Assembly: GCF_002999335.1 (NCBI RefSeq) | Contig: NW_020312044.1 | Coordinates: 78,816-142,815 of the forward strand | DNA from: Cyclospora cayetanensis | Lineage: Eukaryota > Apicomplexa > Conoidasida > Eucoccidiorida > Eimeriidae | Direction of reading: 5' to 3' | DNA length: 64,000 nucleotides | Part shown: positions 21,837 through 32,771 of the stretch, one piece after another | How the letters are laid out: the number at the start of each line of letters is the position of its first letter | Numbering within the stretch: the stretch's first letter is position 1 | Notes under the pieces: model-generated | Told to the model about the DNA's origin: nothing | Seen by the model: the letters and a program-made list of their open reading frames with translations, nothing else | The model's database searches: none | Position numbers and translations under genes: made by a program

Positions 21837-24800
21837 GCGCACAAAGGTGAATGCAAGCGCGACAAATCGGAAACCCATCCTCTTCTTTCTGAGGGTAGCC
21901 TTACAGCTACGAAAAAAAACCCAAGAGGGAGCAGCAACACCACAACCGTATCGAAGGCCTCATCAGGTGTCGCCGACGGTTCTGGCTACCTGCTCAGACA
22001 CTCCACGGAAGAACGAAGAATTGCAGCCATCTCTGATCCAAAAATACGACTTGCAACTGAGCAGCTTCAGATATTTACAATGTTCGGAGTTTCGTTCGAC
22101 ACCCCGCAGCGGGTAAGGCCCGCACGCCTGCGCCCCTCCAAGCAGCAGCACCAGCCGAAGCAAACCCACAGCAAACGGCATCAGCAGGGGTTGTTTATTC
22201 AAGCTCGGAATGAAATAGCGGGGGCATTGTCTCCAGAACACAGCGCACTCAGTCGATCCGATTCTGCAGCCTCTGCAGCGGCCGCAGCAGCTGCAAAGGG
22301 AGGTCGCCTTGTTGCAGTGACCACTTATTCCGGCTGCCTCGACGACTACTTGCTTTTGCATTCCACCGATGGGAGCAGCAGCGGCGGCAGCAACAGCTGT
22401 GTCGCTTCGCCCCTTAGAGGCAGCAGTGAAGAGGAGATAAGCGCCAGTGGTAACCTACTCAGCCCTCCGCAGGAGCTTCCCCAGCAGGGAGTAGAAGAAT
22501 TCGCCACCGACAAGGTGTCTTCGCGCCAGGTCAGCCACACGCCGCCCGTCCTGCAAGAGAAGCAGCAACAGCAGCCTCATGAGGACGAGGCGGCCGCTCG
22601 CCAACAGAGCACTGCATCTCAGTCTCCCGATCTGCATCAGAAGAGCGAGGAAAGACAACAAACGAGCCAACAACGGGACGGGGGTGAAGGCCGCTTGATT
22701 GTGCCGCCAGCCATTGCTAATCCTGATGGCTCAGAGAGGCATCAATGGCCACAGTTCATGATCTCCCTGCTGCCACACATTGGGGAGTTGCAGGATATCC
22801 AACGCATTGCCGCCTTCGCTCACAGTGCTGCAGAGATCAAAAGACTTGCAGAGGCCCCTCTAGAAGCTGTTAGCCCTGCCGCTGCCGCGCTCCAGCTGCA
22901 GCAACAGCTCCAGCAGCAACAGAGGAGGAAGCATCCCTTACACTGGACACTCAAAGAAGGCATCCGAACCCTCTGCAACTCGTAAATCATAGTTATTAAA
23001 CTCTGCTCGTGATGGAGTTTAGCTCTTACTTCGCTCTTTTGCAAGTGCCACTTCTCCCTGTGCAGCAGCTGACTGACTGTGTCGACTCTTGCGGCTGCCC
23101 CGTGCGCTGCCGTTCGTTCCTTATGCTACAGGCTGAAACCCCAACAAACTACGCTTCCCCCCATCAAGCTGCCGGTGCTTTTCCCCGATCAGGGAGGCTG
23201 CGTGACGCCAGTGTCTGCAGGAGAAAACCGAGGTAGCATGAACTGCAGCAACAGGGAATGTAGCACCCCACAGCAGCCGAACAGAAGCAGCAGCACTGCC
23301 AGCAAGGCGACCACAGAAGGCCCTTTCGAGGAGGAGGTGTCTGTACAGCTGCAAGGAGGCGGACACGGCCGCGTCATTGCCATCACAAAGTCAAACAATC
23401 TGCTTATTAGGCTGCAGGTATGGCGGTTTAAGTGAACTTCTGCGCTATGGGCCCTCAATCTTCCGTAATTCACTGGAGCCAAGATTCCATTGCCAGGTAC
23501 ATGTATTCAACCACCACGTAGAGGTGTTATGTCCTTTCAGAGCGGAGCAAACGTTGAGGCGCACCCTTCAGAGTGCCGCTTCATTGTTGGAGGCACCGCA
23601 GTCAACCTGCCGCATCAACAGCTCCCCCAGCAACAGCCACAGCAAGAGCAGCAACGCGATGAAGGACAGCTGAAGCTGCCTTCCACTATGAGAGGAGCAG
23701 ACCCTGTCCCAACAGTCTCTGAGTTGTTACAGAGGGCTGCGGCAGAATCTGCGAGAACCCACAACACCGTCGTCCTTCCAAGTGTACGTAGAATACCTCT
23801 TTGGTATTCCTGGCATTGGTGCTGCGTTTTGGAAACAATCCGCCCTCTTTCGTTCCTTAGGGCCAAAACCTAGCCCTAATTCCCACATAACCTCCTTTAA
23901 ATACTACGATCCGTCTATTGTATTAGCGCATCTTCAGTCTTTATCTGGTCTCGGGAAAAGCCCTGCTCAGCAGGCCGTATCTAGCAAATGTTGTGCGCTC
24001 GCCATCTCCTCTTGCTGTAATTAGCCACTGCGATTCGTACAGCCAACAATGTGCATTGTGCAGCTGGCATCCGTGGCCCGTGTCTCAAAGACCTCGCAAA
24101 CTGTTGAGGTCTTCAAGGTGAAAACCAAAACCTCAGAAGGGAATGCAGCACAAACCGAAGCCTTCCAAGCCGTCTTCCCCGAAGAAGCAGGAAGCCGCAT
24201 GCCTACTTATCCCACAGTCAGTCAACAGGCTTCGAGTCACTCTTGACTCGTTCAGACCGCTGTACAAGGAATTAGGGGGCTGCTGTGCAATTCTACTGAG
24301 AGATAGTTTTTCTGCGATCTGGGAATCGTTATGTGTGGTTCCCAGCATCCGCTTTAGGGCATCAGCTTGTGTAGTGTCTAAGGACTGACACTTTTGGATT
24401 GACGGTTTAATGTTCAGGAGGAGGAAGAGCTTGATATTCCTGAGTGTGCACTAGTCTCTCCTGGAATATGCCCTCCGAAGGCGGCACGAGCTCTACCGGG
24501 TTCGGCGCAGGGACGATTCATAGGCGCGAGACCCCAAGCGAACACCTACGATGTCATCAGAGCTCCTGGCATCGTTAGACCTGTCTACGGTAATATTCTC
24601 GCACTATCCTGACACTATACACCCTACGCAGCTATAATTACGAAAGGGCGCTCTAGCTAGGGGCGGCTGTGAGGGCTGAAACCTCTGTATGGGAACCTTC
24701 TGAACTGGAGCACCACAGTGCGCGTTCAGGACGCAAAGCTTGTTGTGTACCGTCGGCTTGCTGCTTCTACCTTCTGTAGACGTCGTCAAGCCCACGCCTG

Positions 24801-25410
24801 AAAAGCAGCCCTTCTCGCCTTTTCAGCAGCAGTCTATGCAGTATCAGCCGCAGCCACCACAGCAGAACCCCCTCCCCCCCTTGCGTCCTCAGCTGGCTGA
24901 ACTGGCAACATTGGCTGGGCCCAGCGGTGGACCTGCTGCAGTAGCTGCGGCACAACTCGGGGTCGTCGGAGAGAAATGGTTTGAAGATCTGCAGCAGCAA
25001 CTTACTAGGGAAATGATGCAGCGATATGTCAACACCGCTCCCGAGGGTGAGAAGGAACACCGATGCATTCGCAGCCACGAAGAGTGCCTCAGAGAGGAAC
25101 AGTATAAAATAGGGGAAGGCAGGGCCGGAATATGACCCTATAGCATAATAACGTGCACATAGGCTTGCCTGCTCATCGGTAACCAGAATCTTGCGCATAT
25201 TGCATGCGTACTCTCACGTATTTCCTCTTCCTTTGCCTTGTGGCCGTTTACGTCTGCCCTGCAGGCATCAGGGAAATCCCGATCGCTCCTCAGTCCGCTT
25301 TCTCAGCCGTCAATTTCTCGGCTCCAAGTGGAGAACGGCGGACGGCGAAGGTCCTAAGGGAAGACGCCGCAAATGTGGAATATGCTCTCCCAAGCGGATG
25401 CGACTTGTGA
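21837..25410 (+). CDS. Unrecognised multi-exon protein with Pro/Tyr/Val C-terminal half
   Basis: The gene can be followed through seven introns with agreeing phase. The first recognised exon is open from about 21837 and ends at 22981. Next come 23132-23417, 23541-23783, 24064-24117, 24418-24589, 24780-25046 and 25265-25410 (TGA). The 24117/24418 junction may include one more small exon. Segments include GYLLRHSTEERRIAAISDPK, PQFMISLLPHIGELQDIQRI, KLPVLFPDQGG, KTSQTVEVFK, ANTYDVIRAPGIVRPVY joined to DVVKPTPEKQPFSPF, and an ending IPIAPQSAFSAVNFSAPSGE. Short Val-Lys-Pro-Tyr stretches slightly recall coccidian membrane-skeleton proteins, but no true alveolin repeat is visible, so no function is assigned. 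Gln and Ser runs are moderate. The first exon and start codon are unresolved; an upstream signal-anchor exon near 21461 is possible. Confidence 0.68.
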
Positions 25411-26670
25411 GCAGCATCAAGCTATGGTTCCATCATGAAATTGCTAGATGGATTCCGCACAAAGCAAGTGATTGGATAATGGCTCACCTGGAACGAGGAT
25501 GGCTTCACCTACCTGAACGAAAAAAGCAGCTGTTCCGCCTAATGGAGAGTTCTTCTGACCTGTCACTCCCTTCTGTGCACCTGCTTCCTCGTCGCCCCAC
25601 TGCTCTTATCTTTTCGGCCTTTCTTCGCCTAGCCCACCAAGCAACTAGAGCTGCCACTACTGCCAGCAATACAAAATGTACCATCTTAGAGCTTGCAGCA
25701 ACGGGCACGAAAAGCCAAGGGGCAGATGACCAGATGAATAGCACCAAGGAAATCATTTGCCTCTCTGGCGAAAGATGGTAGATGGAGGTCTGATTTTCTG
25801 CTTCATAACACACATTGCAGTATTTCCCTTTGTTTGCCAGTATATTCCTGTGTCCTTCCATAGATCTCTTTATGCACTTTTTTGCTTGTCTTTTACAACT
25901 TTTCCCTTGCCTTTCCTATGTGACCCGCTTCTTTATCTACGGCTGCATGCCTACCTAAATCTCCAACCAGCTCTCAGCTGACAGCCCCTTAACCTTAGGC
26001 CCAGTTGCTCTTTTAGACCTCAGATTTGCTACAAGCGTGGAGAAGCCTTGGGCAGTTAGGGACTCACAAAAGTTTGCGCGTTCCCCATTCTCTAACTCCT
26101 AGAGTCAGAGCCTCCGCATTATGGCGACAGCGAATCAAAGGAGTCAAGCTTTGGTGGGCATGAACGTTTCTTTGCAGACCATAAAGAATATACTGAAGCT
26201 ACAGTGTTTCCACTTAAGCCAAAGTGTGCACTGCCTAAAAGCAGGATCTTGTGCAGGGGATTGGTCGCTAAGATATAAAGTGTCAATCAAAGGAGATATT
26301 GCTCATGAAAAGGAGCTATTTAATCAGTGGGATCATCTGGGAAAGGAAGCAATTTCATCATGTGTCGAGAGAGCCATCTGCAGGTGAAAGGGCCTCCAAC
26401 CGATACTGGTGACCACGAGAACATGCTAGGTGTACAACAGAAGATATGGCGTTTCTAATCGTTCTGAGTTTAGCGAAGGAGAGATCCTAGACGCTGGTCC
26501 AGCCTCTCGGCAATTGCTGCTTCGTCCTTTGCTGCAGTCCATACAGTGCAAACCGCAAACTCCGACCCTTTTTAATTTTCTACTGTCTGGCATGAAATCT
26601 CGGTTGACACTGGAGAACAAATAAACTCAATTAGGATGAGGTTCAACTTTGACATCTCAAATGTTGTACG
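25411..26670. other. Intergenic region between convergent genes
   Basis: Holds the 3' flank of the plus-strand gene ending at 25410 and approaches the minus-strand ESCRT-III gene. Open frames (for example 26121-26387 plus) have no recognisable domain. Repeat density drops sharply here and stays low until 53.4 kb. Confidence 0.45.
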
Positions 26671-27228
26671 TCATGGATAGAGTTTTGTGTTTGTAGTACT
26701 TAGCCATGGTGTTCTTGTGGCTCGTGCGCTGCCCGAGAGCTTCTGTAGTAGTACTTGTTTCTGACTATTGCATAGCGGTTGTTGCTTTTGGTGCCGCACT
26801 GGTTGCTGTTGGTGGTGATCCACTTGATTCTCGTGGCGCTGCAGAGATACTTCTCTCGGAGGGTCCACCAAGCGGAAGTTCTCTGGCTGCGTTAGCTGCA
26901 ATGCACATGTACCACAATAGAATATGCTTTGATAGCTTTCGGAAATTTCGCTGTCTTTAACGGGCTATTGGCGAGGCATTTCACTGGTCAATGCTGTAAG
27001 GCAGAGCATTCTGGTTCTGGTGTAGCGATTCTGCCTTATTATTGGATAAACAGATGAATGGTTGGTGAAAAATACTGCTGCGTGCTTATGCTGGATACAA
27101 GTATTCAAAGCTGCGACACAGCGCGCGAAGGTCGCCGAAAAAAACTTTAGGCCTGCGATTTACAGTTCGTGGGTATGGCACATCTCGAAGAGTAGCCTTA
27201 AGATTACCGGGTCAGATTCAGATTTCAC

Positions 27229-28794
27229 CTGTCTGTCGAGTTCTGCAGTTGCACATTCGATGACTTCCTGAATTATTTCTTCTTCTGTTTCCTCCTCGTC
27301 TTCCTGACAACAAAAAAGGGCGCTGTTCGCTCTAAACTGTACCTGCTTATGCAGAAGCAGTAATACCCCATTTAGAATTGTACTGGGGAGCCCAAACTCA
27401 AAAGGCAGACGTGAGCAACTGTATGAGTTCAGAGTTTGGGCATTCGGGCCAGAATTATTTGTGCATGTGGATCTGACAAGCTGAGCGGTTCCATCTTCGA
27501 GGACTTCGTTCAACATTTCATCCTGCACAAAAATACATTCAAAAGTATAAAGCCTATGGTTTGTCATGTAGGCTTTAGACATATGAGCTGCTTACCAGTA
27601 AGCCAAGTTTCTGGGACTCCCGCGTGAAGCCTTTAACAGCCAATTGCATTGTTTGAAGATCTGCGGCTTTGTTGGCCAGTGAAAGTAACTGAAGCGAACA
27701 GCACAGCTCGTAAAATCTCAATAATTATCTACCGATTAATCTGTGTCTAATTCGGATTGTCGAACATCTAGCGATGATACAATAGGGCAACTGCACCTTG
27801 GCGCAGCCGGTGAAATGCCTGTGGAGTTCTTGAGTCGCTTGTTGCTGCTGGACCTGGTAGACGGACAGCAAGCACCACACGTCAAACAATTGCTCATAAC
27901 GATGAATAAAAAAACACTTGGGCGCCAGGAAAATCGCAGATGCTGTTGTTACGATGCCACCCTTCCAAGTTTTACGAAGCTTTGACCAAGAGTGCTTTGT
28001 AGTACAACAACAACTAAGCTCGAGTGTTTCAGGATTTAGGTGTTGCCTGTATGTCTGCAGCCCCTAGCTGAGCTCTGCAGCGAAGAATTGCTCCCCTCCT
28101 CCTTCTGACTACAATGAGCTGTTTCGCCTGCAGTTTATCGATCCGCTGTGGCAGGAAAGGACACATATAACATCCTCGATTTACGGTTCACTGCATAAAG
28201 CTTCGATTTAGAATGCAGGAATCACTGTTGAGGAATGTCGGTTACCCCAGACATGGCCTGGGTCTTGAGTTCGTTGAAAACCCTTCTCTCCTCCACTTCT
28301 GCTTTTTGATGCTGCCTGTCTAGAGCTCTGATTGACCTTGCGATGTGGCGCCTTTGCTCCTTCACCGCCTCTGAGCTCAGCAGGGAAAGCCGCAGATGGG
28401 AATATCAATCCAACATAAATGGGCACGGAAAGGACAGCCAGAGATGCAGAGGTGTGCACCTTTGCTAAGATTGAGAAAGTAAAGGACGGTACAGCTAGGC
28501 AGAAGCGCTCGGATCAAACCAAGCATCACTTTCGGGGTAAGTAGGTGAATAGTGTGCTGTGTGCAAACAATTTTGAGGGTGCGTGGTTTTTAAGTCTATG
28601 TGGCGCAGCATCAGCACATCAATAAGCTTTAAATCTGGGAAACAATGCATTGAGTCCGAGTTACGGAGGACACACATAATGAAGGATCTGATGCACTTGC
28701 AATGCTCAGTGACTAAGAGAATAAACTTGGGGTCACCTGAGAGTGCGTCTGAGGAATCTCCTCCAAATAGATTCCGTTTGATGTTTTGCAACAT
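27229..28794 (-). CDS. ESCRT-III subunit, CHMP2/Vps2-like
   Basis: CHMP2/Vps2 polymerises with CHMP3 and recruits Vps4 for membrane scission. Minus-strand exons rebuild the family: 28794-28737 (MLQNIKRNLFGGDSSDALS, an amphipathic start), 28370-28246 (AVKEQRRHIARSIRALDRQH, the basic helix 1), from 28145 (RIDKLQAKQLIVVRRRRG, helix 2), about 27890-27835 (QQQQATQELHRHFTGCAK), about 27680-27600 (LQTMQLAVKGFTRESQKLGL) and about 27530-27229 (DEMLNEVLEDG, then after a probable intron EDEEETEEEIIQEVIECATA). The first junctions agree in phase. The end of the exon starting at 28145 is unclear, and the 5' side of the central exons is approximate. A candidate last exon lies at 26900-26671, but I could not confirm the C-terminal Vps4-binding motif. 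Identity at the family level is secure; CHMP2 rather than another ESCRT-III class is likely from the acidic EDEEETEE stretch. Confidence 0.78.
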
Positions 28795-30130
28795 CCCGGC
28801 TAACGAAGTGCTTTCTGATGAGGTATTCGGTTATCCTCTTTGCCGCTATGGGCGTGTTTCTTCTCTCTACTGAATGACAGCCGACGGACAGACCAGTGGA
28901 CTGCTTCTGAATGCTGGAAGCAGTCAACTTCCTGTTTGAAACCAAACAAAATAACAAAACTTAAATCAAATAAAAAGTTTCAGATAATAAAAACGCTATG
29001 ATTGGGAAAGGAGAGCCGAGAAAGAAATGGAAGGATGTGTTCGGGCCACTGTACCAAGCTCCGTAGTTTCAGCCATTGAGCCAGCACTGCAGATAAACTA
29101 CTCTTTATTATAGGTATTATAATATAAAATATGCTTTAGTCTAGCTTTTTAATGTGCGCCACTTAACTCTACAAGGCCTGATTCGTCAACTGACGAATTT
29201 AAAAACCAACGGGTGTATTCGCCGACACTTTAATCAGGATTCTCTACTTTTCTCCTTGCTTTTCGCTTTTGTTTTGTTTTACTACTGACGCTGACTGCGT
29301 CGTTTGCTCACCGTAACTTCGGCCTCTAGTGACCCACTTCTTTGTGGCTAGTGGAATTACAAAAAGGTCTAATAATGTATGTAGAATATGGTGGACAAAG
29401 CAACTCACTCTAGTAAAAGAATTCCTAGCTTCTGTTTGTGGCTACTTTCAGACGTATACTCCACGTAGCCCTCTAAGCACACCAAACGGAAATCTGCTGT
29501 GCTCAGAATACGATTAAAGGCATTCCGTACACACTGCGAAACTCTACAGGATGTACTTCTAGCAATCAATGGCCACAGACTTGTTGAACAGAAGGGAGCA
29601 TGTTCGTTTAGATGACGCAACACTCTAAGGCCGTTTTGTTCACCAATATGTGGAGACTTTATGAGCGCTTGGGAATGCATAAGCCCCACCACCACAACAC
29701 TGAGCCTAATTTTGATTACGAAAGCCAGAAAAATGGTTCAGCTGCATCCTTCTTTCCCCGGTATTCTGCAGCTGCTCAAGGCTAGCAGCCAGAGCAAAAT
29801 ACACTTTGTGCCTGTTGTTTATTTGTCCCTATTAATCCACGCGGTGCGCCCGACCTTATGGCAGACTATTGCAGGATAATGTAGTTTAACATTTGAAAGA
29901 AGCTTTTTCTCTACTCAGTGGGTTCATATCTCCAACAAATCAAGGTCCCTGCGCCTGGAGCGCATCCAGGCAAACGCACTCAATTGGCCGCTGATTATTC
30001 GCTCTCCTCCAGTAAAACACTCCTCTTTATTGCGTATATATGTCAGCACGTAAAAAGCTGTGAGGGAATGTTAGGGTGGCTAAAACGCTTAGCCTATTGG
30101 CCCAACGTTTACCCCGTTTCCCTAGAAGCC
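28795..30130. other. Spacer upstream of the ESCRT-III gene
   Basis: Between the divergently placed end of the TMEM43-like gene and the start of the ESCRT-III gene, both on the minus strand. AT-rich around 28950-29150. A plus-strand frame at 29918-30178 includes GWLKRLAYWPNVYP. This weakly resembles the zinc-binding H2C2 segment before a gypsy integrase, so another retroelement scrap is possible. Confidence 0.35.
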
Positions 30131-32771
30131 TTAGAGAGAAGTATTGGAGGAGCTTTTATGAGTGTGCATGTTGGTTAGGCTTGATGCCCTTACTGGCTGC
30201 ATGGGCGAAGCTGTGTACATCTTGTAACTAGTTGTAGAAGATTCGTCTTTGCTAGAAGGCTGCACGTAGGTGGCGGTGCCGGTAACTGTGCTCCTCCTCA
30301 GGGCATCTTCGGCAGAGGAGTGTGCCCGTGCAGGCGTGGTTGTCCACCGTATAACGGTCCCTTGCTTTGTCTCTGTAGGCATCGTACTACTTGCACTTGT
30401 CTCCTGTAATCGAATACCGGAACCGGAACCCGGGTTCGGTGCCTGGAGGCAAACTCCAAGGTCGTAATATGCCCCGGGAGGAGAACAACCCGCATTAGGT
30501 ACTTGTGGAAGGATTCGCGGTAGCAATAGCCTGAAAATAACAATTAAACAACAAAAGGCAAATAGACAAAAGAAATGCGCTCTCTCTACTAGTGATCTCA
30601 TTCGTGTAACACACCAGGTGCTAAACAACTCACCTGAAGAGCCCTGCAGCGACAATAACAACGCCAGATATCATCGCTAGTCGACGAGCCGCGGTAGCCT
30701 CCACCGTCCACCATCCGGCTGCCAGTTCTAGTAGCACTGTAGCGAGCGCTATGAGCGCAGAGAGGAAGCAACGGGCCCAGACAGGCTGCAGTTCATGATA
30801 CCAGAAATACAGTCCAACCGGGGGAGCCCAATCTTTCTCCTTTCAGGTTTATAACATGAACGTTAACCCGAAGTCTGCCCCTTTACACAATAAAGCAGCT
30901 TTTAACGCATTTGCATTGGCCAATAAAAAGCCTAGGCCTAACTGCCGTCGTCCACTATTGTTGCACGTGGTACTTGTGGAATTTAAGTGACTATATAGCA
31001 GATGGATGTTCCATTGGAAGTGCTTGCCATGCGGCTTACGAGTGGATTCTCCTCAGACCACATGGCAACCCATGCATTGAAGAATAACACGAAGGCAAAC
31101 AAAGTCAGGAACGCCACGGCTCTCCACGTCCACACAGAAGAGGCTGGGAACCCTAGTTCCGTCAGACGGTGCTCTATCAAGCTCTGTGGACTGTAGTCCC
31201 CCTCAGCAAGTATAGTTATTGGCTCCCCCTGAATCACAGTCAAATTGAGGCAAGCACAAGAAATTTGGGCAGGGTAAAAGCAATATGTGAAAAAGCAGAA
31301 TATCAAGCAGATAGAATATGAAGCAGCACAGGTAGCAGGAAGGGAACAAATTTGGCTGGAGAGACCACAATGCAAGCACATTAAAAATGTTGGTGAAAGG
31401 GCATATAGAAAGTGCGAGATGGCTCAGTCAAATTACGAGCAAAGGGGAAGAAGGCATGCCACAATAAATAGTGACAAGTGCGTAAAACCGGGAGACGCAG
31501 CTGGCCAGGTGCATGCAATGCAGTGCATTGGCTGTCCCTTTTAATTGCCGTAGCTAGCGATGCATAGAGCCACGTTTATTTACTTCATCTCTTTCCGAGA
31601 GCCTTCTACTCAACAGAAGGACTATTTGGCTAGGTAGCTTCAAGCGTCTCACGTACCTTCCTTGCATCCGTGGGTGCATCCAGAATGGTCCTTCCCGATC
31701 CGAAGTAGGGTTTTAGCTGTTTGCCTATAAGACTGACGTGAGTAGACTTGTTTCCCCAAAATGAAATGCGGATATCACCGACTTGGGGCCGCAAAGGGCT
31801 GCCAGTGTATAGATGATTGTTGTACACCAGAGTGCTCTGAGAGTCTATCTTTCGGGGTGGCCGTGATTGCTCCGGCTCAAATACCCCATCGTCCTCTAAA
31901 GAGAGCTGCTGCTTCTCCCTAAAGAAGCCAGAAAAGCTACCAGGAAGCGTATAACCGCCAGCACGAAGCCCCGAAGCTAACTGCAAAAAACCAACGAACG
32001 CTCAACAAGGGTTTACATAAGCCACCGATTGTGCTCAGTGAAGAATAAACAAGTATTTGTTTGTAAGGGCAACAGGCCTGTCTGCCGTGGTCTTAAGAGC
32101 TTTAGACCTGCCTGGCGACCTATGCCGGGAATCTGAGGGAAGAAATCCGGATTGCGTTGGTTGCCAAGTAAAATCCACGATGAATCAGCAACCTGCGTAC
32201 ACCACAGCGCGGAAGACTGGTCATGCACTCGGCGTGTTCAAATAAGCTGAAGTACTCCTTTTTCCTGTAAGGTATGAAATAGGACTTAGAAGGGTGCTGC
32301 CTATCGAGAACGAGCAAACGTCTTGTGTCGAAGAGAATGCATGGCACTTAGTTATTTCCCCTGGACCCAGAGTACGCAGCACTGACTCACGAGGTGGTCT
32401 ACCCACTCCGCCGTTCGGCTAGTGGAGAGGAGTTTTGGAGTATTAGTGAACTGAAACATCTCCGCCTTTATTTCAAAGAATACTCCACGGAAAGCAGAAA
32501 TGTTTTTTGCAAAATTTGAGGGTGGGTAGAAGGTCGAAGAGTTTCTAATTGGACACTCCAGATGGACGTACAATCCGTCATTTTGGGGATTTGGGACACA
32601 AGAAGAAGGCACCAGCGAGGCCAGGATAGGCGTCAGCTTATGGACTTCCCGTGCAAAGCTTCTTTCTTTAATAATCAAAAGCAAGGATGACAGCAGCACC
32701 AAACCCAGCATCAACCAGAATGTCTTGTGGTGGGCATTTGCCCCCAACCCACAGCAGCCCGCCACGGTCAT
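30131..32771 (-). CDS. TMEM43-family multi-pass membrane protein
   Basis: The TMEM43 (LUMA, DUF1625) family consists of ER and inner nuclear membrane proteins. Exon 1 (32771-32391) has a membrane segment TFWLMLGLVLLSSLLLIIKE, then DGLYVHLECPI and EIKAEMFQFTNTPKL, matching the family's KLVHxSG and VEMYQW regions. Exon 2 (about 32210-32135) reads VADSSWILLGNQRNPDFFPQ, matching the family's VDSxxFxxxxHxNP. Exon 3 (about 31980-31657) includes LVYNNHLYTG and RPQVGDIRISFWG, the GDVRVSF motif. Exon 4 (about 31230 to 31000) includes GEPITILAEGDYSPQSLIEH and then a membrane helix. Exon 5 (about 30845-30657) has two more helices, and the last exon encodes a Ser/Thr-rich tail ending at 30131. Phases agree at exon 1/2 and 2/3. 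A short basic frame at 33249-33028 could be an earlier exon. Confidence 0.8.

Noticed and set aside
25204..25410. Small secreted protein (signal-peptide-like MRTLTYFLFLCLVAVYVC start)
   Set aside because: The second half reads in phase as the last exon (25265-25410) of the upstream gene after a good donor at 25047. The hydrophobic start is then intron sequence with a chance ATG. Not fully excluded.
25191..25781. 196-codon plus-strand frame extending the gene that ends at 25410
   Set aside because: It requires a different donor (GTATAA) and gives a less protein-like basic sequence than the phase-consistent ending at 25410.
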